This document shows positions 59,535 to 64,000 of a stretch of 64,000 nucleotides of DNA, one piece after another. Source of the DNA: Streptomyces sp. NBC_01116. GTDB lineage: Bacteria > Actinomycetota > Actinomycetes > Streptomycetales > Streptomycetaceae. The first letter of the stretch is position 1; each line of letters opens with the position of its first letter. The position numbers and the translations under genes were made by a program. Under the pieces are notes generated by a model. The model was not told the DNA's origin. It did no database searches and saw only the letters and a program-made list of their open reading frames with translations. The stretch is taken from the NCBI RefSeq assembly GCF_041435495.1, contig NZ_CP108644.1, positions 8,355,501 through 8,419,500 on the forward strand. Reading direction: 5' to 3'.

Positions 59535-59999
59535 GAATCAACTCCGTTGAGACGATCGAGTGTCGACGCTGCTGGAAGTGCTGGAAGTGCTGACGGTGTT
59601 GGTGGTCTTGCCGAGTTCTCGGCCGCTCGGCCGCTCGGCCGAGGAGTGGAAGAAGAGTCCTGGCGACCGTTCGCCTGGATGCGTCTGGCGTGACGTCGAC
59701 CGTCTTCCAGCTACGTGCTGCCGCAGGGGGCGTGTTCTTGGGGTGGGAACAGAAGCGGCCGTGTCGGCCCGTCTTCGCGATTCCGCCACTGGGCCGACCG
59801 CGTCGGGCGCTCGGACATGGGCCCATCTGAAGCTCAGTCGCTTGTCTTCTCGTTGTCATCCCCAAGGTACTGGCCCGTGCGGCTGTCTGGCATTACCTCG
59901 TTAGAGTGGCCGATCCCTCCGTCGAGGTGTCTGAGCCCTCGTCGGTGTGCGGGAAATATCGATTGCCGGGCGGTCGTCGCGCGGGTAGCGTCGCGCGCC
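59535..59999. other. Non-coding interval with short repeats
   Basis: No supported gene. It has GCTGGAAGT in tandem at about 59570-59590 and CGGCCGCTCGGCCG repeats at about 59620-59640. ORFs on either strand (59538-59789 minus, 59560-59904 plus) lack ribosome sites and family character. It must contain the promoters of the flanking divergent genes. Confidence 0.55.
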
Positions 60000-60500
60000 G
60001 TGACCCCGACCCTGCGCACCGAGAGGCTCCTGCTGGAGCCGTACGTCCCCGAGGACGAAGAGGACTTCGTCGCCCTGTTCCAGGACACCGAGGTGTCCCG
60101 CTGGATGGGCGACGGCCCTTCCTCCGAGGCGGAGGACCGGGCCGTGTTCGGGCGGGTCTTCACCAAGGTCTACGCCCAGGACCTGTTCGCCGTCTGGGCC
60201 GTCCGCCGCGACGGGCGCCTCGTCGGGCATGCCGAGATCAAACGCACCGACGCCGTCGGCGGCCACGAGATCATCTACGCCCTGGCCCCCACGGCCTGGG
60301 GCGCCGGCCTGGGGACCGAGCTGGCACGGGCTGTCGTCGCCCACGGCTTCGGCACCCTGGGGCTGACCGAGGTCCACGCCACGGTCGCCGCCGCGAACGA
60401 GGCCTCGTTGACGCTGCTCCGCAGAATCGGCTTCGAGCACATGAGGGACATCGAGGAGGACGACGGCAGCACCACCCGCGTGCTGACCCGCCGCCGCTGA
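60000..60500 (+). CDS. GNAT-family acetyltransferase (RimJ-like)
   Basis: 166 residues from GTG 60000. TPTLRTERLLLEPYVPEDEE, DFVALFQDTEVSRWMGDGPS, VVGHAEIK-like GHAEIKRTDA, IIYALAPTAWGAGLGTELAR and AVVAHGFGTLGLTEVHATVA follow the RimJ/RimL-type layout, with the acetyl-CoA loop at WGAGLGTELA. There is no ribosome site; a TAGCGT -10 box ends eight bases before the start (59986-59991), so the mRNA is probably leaderless. The protein or small-molecule target is unknown. Confidence 0.88.
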   Translation: MTPTLRTERLLLEPYVPEDEEDFVALFQDTEVSRWMGDGPSSEAEDRAVFGRVFTKVYAQDLFAVWAVRRDGRLVGHAEIKRTDAVGGHEIIYALAPTAWGAGLGTELARAVVAHGFGTLGLTEVHATVAAANEASLTLLRRIGFEHMRDIEEDDGSTTRVLTRRR

Positions 60501-60564
60501 GACGGGGCCGCCCTCTCCCCTCGCATCGGTCGAGCGCGCGGGGGGCCGGCCGCCCGCCGCGGTC

Positions 60565-61077
60565 TCAGGCGCCCACCGTGCCGTCCACCCCTTCGCGCAG
60601 CAGGTCCGCGTGACCGTTGTGGCGGCCGTACTCCAGCAGGACGTGCACCATGACCATCCGCAGCGAGACGTCCTTCTCCCAGCGCGGCTGACGCCCCACC
60701 AGATCCAGCGAGGCCGCCTCCCGCTCGATCCGGCGCGAGGTCTCCACCTCCGCTTCCCAGGCGGTGAACGCCTCGGCCCGGGTCGCGGCGCTCGCGTCGT
60801 ACGCCGCCTGGAAGTCGAACGCCTCCTCCGACCACACCATCGGTGCCGCCTCGTCCTCGAAGACCCTCCGGAACCAGGCGCGTTCCACCTCGGTCAGATG
60901 GCGCACCAGAGCCAGCAGGGACAAGGTGGACGGCGGCATCGACCGCTCGCGCAACTCCTCGTCGCCCAGCCCCGCGCACTTCATGGCGAGGGTCTCCCGC
61001 TGGTAGTCGAGAAAGGCCCGCAGCGTCTCGCGCTCGCTCCCCAGCAGCGGAGGCCCGATCCGGTCGTCGTTCGTCAT
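60565..61077 (-). CDS. DinB-family protein (DUF664-like)
   Basis: 170 residues from ATG 61077 with GGGGGA upstream. ETLRAFLDYQRETLAMKCAG, LSLLALVRHLTEVERAWFRR, WSEEAFDFQAAYDASAATRA and VHVLLEYGRHNGHADLLREG are typical of the DUF664 branch of DinB, where three His coordinate a metal (RHLTE, RHNGHADL). It may be a mycothiol-dependent transferase. Convergent with the GNAT gene and divergent from the aminoglycoside acetyltransferase. Confidence 0.9.
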   Translation of the reverse strand: MTNDDRIGPPLLGSERETLRAFLDYQRETLAMKCAGLGDEELRERSMPPSTLSLLALVRHLTEVERAWFRRVFEDEAAPMVWSEEAFDFQAAYDASAATRAEAFTAWEAEVETSRRIEREAASLDLVGRQPRWEKDVSLRMVMVHVLLEYGRHNGHADLLREGVDGTVGA

Positions 61078-61217
61078 GATGATGTCCCCCAGTCCGTTCG
61101 CCGGTCCGTTTCCCGGTCCGTTTCCGGCCGACAGTATGACCGGCCCGTGTCCGCCCGGTCAGGCCCGGCCTCACCCGTCCACAACCTCCCTGGACAGAAC
61201 ACCTAGGGTGGTGAGGC

Positions 61218-62072
61218 ATGGACGAGAGGGAACTGCTGCGACGCTCCGACGGGCCGGTGACCCGGGGCCGGATCCGGGACGACCTGGCCGGACTCGGTCT
61301 CGCCGCGGGCGACACCGTGATGTTCCATACGCGGCTCTCCGCGATCGGCTACGTCCCCGGCGGTTCCCGGACCGTCATCGACGCCCTGCTGGACGTGGTG
61401 GGGCCGACCGGCACGCTGCTGGTCACCTGCGGCTGGAACGACGCTCCGCCCTACGACTTCACCGCCTGGCCCCGTGCCTGGCAGGAGGCCGTGCGCGCCC
61501 ACCACCCGGCGTTCGACCCGGAGACGAGCGAGGCCGAGCACGCCAACGGCCGCCTCCCGGAGGCCGTGCGCCGCAGGCCCGGGGCGGTACGCAGCCGTCA
61601 CCCCGATGTGAGTCTCGCGGCGCTCGGCGCCTCGGCCGCCGCCCTGATGGACGCCCACCCGTGGGACGACCCGCACGGCCCCGGCAGCCCGCTGGCGCGT
61701 CTGGTGGCCCGCGGTGGCCGGGTGCTGCTCCTCGGCGCGCCCCGGGAGTCGATGACGTTGCTCCACCATGCGGAAGCGCTGGCCCAGGCCCCGGGCAAAC
61801 GGTTCGTGACGTACGAACAGCCCATCGAGGTGGAGGGCGAGCGGGTCTGGCGCACCTTCCACGACATCGACTCCGAGCACGGTGCGTTCGACTACTCCTC
61901 GGCCGTGCCCGAAGGCCAGGACCCCTTCGCGGCGATCGTCGGGAGCATGCTCGCCGCGGGTATCGGGCGGGAGGGTCTCGTCGGGGCGGCCAGGAGCTGT
62001 CTGTTCGACGCCGGTCCGGCCGTGGAGTTCGGCGTCCGCTGGATCGAGGAGCACCTGAACCGGGACGCCTGA
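61218..62072 (+). CDS. Aminoglycoside 3-N-acetyltransferase homologue
   Basis: 284 residues, the usual length of AAC(3) enzymes. Features are DLAGLGLAAGDTVMFHTRLS, GYVPGGSRTVIDALLDVVGP, SRHPDVSLAALGASAAALMD (the SxHP.xS motif) and PLARLVARGGRVLLLGAPRE with STLLHHAEALA-like SMTLLHHAEAL. AAC(3) enzymes use acetyl-CoA to inactivate 2-deoxystreptamine aminoglycosides. Whether this chromosomal copy confers resistance is open. ATG 61218 is preceded at eight bases by a TAGGGT -10 box (61204-61209), so a leaderless transcript is likely. Confidence 0.9.
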   Translation: MDERELLRRSDGPVTRGRIRDDLAGLGLAAGDTVMFHTRLSAIGYVPGGSRTVIDALLDVVGPTGTLLVTCGWNDAPPYDFTAWPRAWQEAVRAHHPAFDPETSEAEHANGRLPEAVRRRPGAVRSRHPDVSLAALGASAAALMDAHPWDDPHGPGSPLARLVARGGRVLLLGAPRESMTLLHHAEALAQAPGKRFVTYEQPIEVEGERVWRTFHDIDSEHGAFDYSSAVPEGQDPFAAIVGSMLAAGIGREGLVGAARSCLFDAGPAVEFGVRWIEEHLNRDA

Positions 62073-62119
62073 CGCCCTCCCCCGAACGCCGTGCCCGGCG
62101 GGCAGCGTGCGGCTGTTCT

Positions 62120-62148
62120 GAACCGCCACGCGATCCGCCGGGCGGTTC
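62120..62148. terminator. Hairpin between AAC(3) and PL8 genes
   Basis: GAACCGCC (62120-62127) pairs with GGCGGTTC (62141-62148) around a 13-base loop, between convergent genes. Confidence 0.6.
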
Positions 62149-62150
62149 GT

Positions 62151-64000
62151 TCAGGACAGCCGTACCTTGATCGTCTGGGTCGCCCCGCGCGTCCCGGAGA
62201 GGTCGCCGAAGACGAGGCGCAGCGACGGCCCCGCGGTCGCCGACGACACCGTCGCCGGCTTCGACACGACCGAGGCGACGGCCCGGTTCCACGTGAGGGT
62301 CAGGCTCGTCCGCATCCGCATGGGGTCGCTCACGCACACCGTCGCCGTCCCGTCGGCGTGCTCGGTGACCATCACGGAGCACGGGGCGTCCGCCGCCAGC
62401 GGCCCGACGCTCCCGCCGAACCAGAAGTTGACAGCGGTCAGCCCGAGCGAGTCCACCGCCACCCCCTGTTGATCGTCCGTGTTGGCGAGCACCCTCAGCC
62501 AGCCGTAGTCCGCCGCTCGTGCCGCCGTGCGCTGTTCGGACGCGCCGGGCAGGAGCTGGTACGCGTACGCGGCGTCGGACGGGTCCTTGCCGTGGTCGAA
62601 CCAGAGGGTGAGGTACTTCCGGGAGAGCGGGTCCGTGGAGCCCGCCTTGTTGATGTCGCGCCAGCGGCCCGTACGGTCCTCCCGCAGCGCCTTCACGGTG
62701 GCCCCGCCCGGGAACACGTAACCGCCGTGCCCGCCGAGATGCGCCCAGGACGTGCCGGTCAGCGTCGCCGACCAGGGGACCGTGCGGGGTTTCACCGAGC
62801 CGTCGACGGTGAAGGGGGCGTTGCCCGTCGGCCCGAGGTTGCGGTTGTCGACGGTGGTCTCCACGGCCGCGCCGTCGCGGCTGTGGATGCCCGCGCCCAG
62901 GCACACGACGGTGTCGTCGAGGAAGAACCAGGACTTCTTCGCCATCAGCGTGCTGGACAGTCCCTTGAGGTACTGCCCCACGGTGGCTCGCTTCTTGTCG
63001 GTGACGCCGCCGACCCAGTTCACATCGGGGAGCGACGTGCCCCAGTCGCCGCCCGCCCCGTCGGCCAGCACCTTGCGCGAGGCCGTGGTGCCGGGCAGCC
63101 GGTACGGGTCGACGGTGGGCCAGAAGGCGTCGCTGTACTGGCCGTTGGCGAAGCTGTCGCCCCACCAGTAGAGCATCCCCGATCCGGTGTGCCAGCCGCG
63201 CAGATTCTCGCCGTTGCCGGTCTCGTAGTAGGTGATCCGCCGGTCGGCCATGCTCAGCGACGCCGCCCAACCCGGACGGCGGTGCGTGGCCCGCGCCATG
63301 TCGGGGAAGAGCCGGTGGCCCTCCGGCTCGGGGACCGGAGTGAGCGAGGTGTCGTCCAGGACGTCCTTGATCCGGGCCAGCGCGGTGAGCCCGAGCGAGG
63401 GGTTGCTCAGCGGCGGGCTGTAGTGGTCGCGCTGCGCCCATCCCTTGACGAGCCCCCGCCACCGGTTGTTCTCGGCGTCCGACGCGCCCCGGCCCAGCAG
63501 GACGACGGAGGCGAGGATCGGGTGTCCGCGCCGGTGGTCGTCGACCGCGCCGCGGCTGATGGCGCGCCCCGCGACGGAGTCCATGACGAGGCCGTTGAAC
63601 AGGAACGGGGCCCAGGCGTTCTCCACCGCGTCGAACACCACCTGCCGCTGGGGGTCGGTGACCTCCCAGTCGGTCCCCTTCAGCAGCGCGAACAGCAGAC
63701 CGAGTCCGCCGAGCATCACCGATCCGTAACTGCCGGTGTACGGCACGGTGGTGTGCTGGATGAACGAGCCGTCGGCGTACAGGCCGTCGCCCCTCGTCAC
63801 CAGCGGGAAGACGGGGGAGAGGGCGTCCCGGGCCAGCGCGATCTTCGCCGCGCTCCCTCCGACGACCCCGCGCAGGGCCAGGACCCGGCAGAGGTCGACG
63901 CGGTTCGCCCCGGTGCTGGTCCCGGTGTACGAGGCGACGGCGGAGTCCGGTACGAAATGGTCGACGGCGGCGCAGTAGCGCGTGAGCCGCTCCGGGGCGA
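62151..64000 (-). CDS. Polysaccharide lyase family 8 protein, 5' end outside window
   Basis: About 616 C-terminal residues are present and the frame runs open to the window edge. Catalytic features of PL8 (hyaluronan/chondroitin/xanthan lyases) are the Asn in GTSTGANRVDLCRV, the His and Tyr in DGSFIQHTTVPYTGSYG, and the Arg-rich segment GRAISRGAVDDHRRGH. These act by beta-elimination on uronic-acid glycans. The later part contains the beta-sandwich domains (GATVKALREDRTGRWRDINK; YAYQLLPGASEQRTAARAAD). The enzyme is normally secreted; its signal peptide would lie beyond 64000. Confidence 0.92.
   Translation of the reverse strand, partial: APERLTRYCAAVDHFVPDSAVASYTGTSTGANRVDLCRVLALRGVVGGSAAKIALARDALSPVFPLVTRGDGLYADGSFIQHTTVPYTGSYGSVMLGGLGLLFALLKGTDWEVTDPQRQVVFDAVENAWAPFLFNGLVMDSVAGRAISRGAVDDHRRGHPILASVVLLGRGASDAENNRWRGLVKGWAQRDHYSPPLSNPSLGLTALARIKDVLDDTSLTPVPEPEGHRLFPDMARATHRRPGWAASLSMADRRITYYETGNGENLRGWHTGSGMLYWWGDSFANGQYSDAFWPTVDPYRLPGTTASRKVLADGAGGDWGTSLPDVNWVGGVTDKKRATVGQYLKGLSSTLMAKKSWFFLDDTVVCLGAGIHSRDGAAVETTVDNRNLGPTGNAPFTVDGSVKPRTVPWSATLTGTSWAHLGGHGGYVFPGGATVKALREDRTGRWRDINKAGSTDPLSRKYLTLWFDHGKDPSDAAYAYQLLPGASEQRTAARAADYGWLRVLANTDDQQGVAVDSLGLTAVNFWFGGSVGPLAADAPCSVMVTEHADGTATVCVSDPMRMRTSLTLTWNRAVASVVSKPATVSSATAGPSLRLVFGDLSGTRGATQTIKVRLS

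Noticed and set aside
59538..59904. Open frames on both strands between the cysteine-rich gene and the GNAT gene
   Set aside because: The Ser/Thr- or Val/Leu-rich parts come from the 9-bp tandem repeats; there is no ribosome site or family signal.
1..64000. CRISPR arrays or a biosynthetic gene cluster core
   Set aside because: No regularly spaced direct repeats with spacers, no cas genes, and no PKS, NRPS, terpene or lanthipeptide synthetase genes were seen.

Overview
The window is about 70% G+C with GTG, TTG and ATG starts, AGGAGG-like ribosome sites, TAGnnT-type -10 boxes, a CVN-conservon-type GTPase and roadblock protein, a Spo0M-like protein, sortase-E-style LAxTG anchoring and many actinobacterial protein families. 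All of this points to a Streptomyces chromosome, or that of a very close relative. No replication, ribosomal or biosynthetic megacluster is present, so this looks like accessory or housekeeping-mixed arm-proximal DNA.

Region 1-3.1 kb is a patchwork. It has a small minus-strand cassette of unknown function (66-aa peptide, 183-aa protein, truncated membrane protein), a TniQ fragment cut by a decayed IS5-type element with recognisable terminal repeats, and the C-terminal stub of a tyrosine integrase whose nucleophile position is Cys. From 3.1 to 7.2 kb lie an ExaC-type aldehyde dehydrogenase, a frameshifted HAD-hydrolase relic, the probable GAF/AcoR-type regulator and a secreted amidase. From 7.7 to 16.5 kb come a SWIM-protein/SNF2-ATPase pair, a divergent fatty-acid desaturase, a small membrane protein, an MpaB-type oxygenase and a methyltransferase. 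From 16.5 to 22.6 kb are TerD, a short TatA-like protein, an MgtA-type P-ATPase overlapping its ArsR-family regulator, and a dispersed conservon (GTPase, PPOX protein, roadblock protein).

From 22.7 to 32.3 kb are a DUF6397-like protein, a GNAT enzyme, a phosphoglycerate-mutase-type phosphatase, an LAETG-anchored surface protein, a PAS-GAF-SpoIIE-HATPase phosphatase, an enoyl-CoA hydratase-family protein, a pentapeptide-repeat protein with a CxxCx3CC head, and an SRPBCC protein. Two MITE-like palindromic elements with the same core but different ends each supply the stop codon of the gene to their left.

The most organised system is at 32.5-36.9 kb. A minus-strand Asp23/Gls24-AmaP envelope-stress operon is divergent from an ECF sigma operon whose second gene carries an HxxxCxxC anti-sigma-like zinc motif on an Asp23-like body. 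A second sigma system at 40.6-42.3 kb puts ECF sigma, HxxxCxxC motif, membrane segment and extracellular CAP domain in one polypeptide.

The rest holds an orphan CtaD, a MASE1/SpoIIE pair, tRNA-Trp, MptB mannosyltransferase, an ABC-F ATPase with a long leader and possible upstream ORF, YciO-type Sua5 protein, a CNNM/CBS transporter-like pair, Spo0M, an HTH/DUF4180 pair, a cysteine-rich 502-aa protein, GNAT, DinB, an aminoglycoside 3-N-acetyltransferase homologue and a polysaccharide lyase family 8 gene running off the right edge. Starts and frames were read by eye; family names are from motif recognition without database searches.
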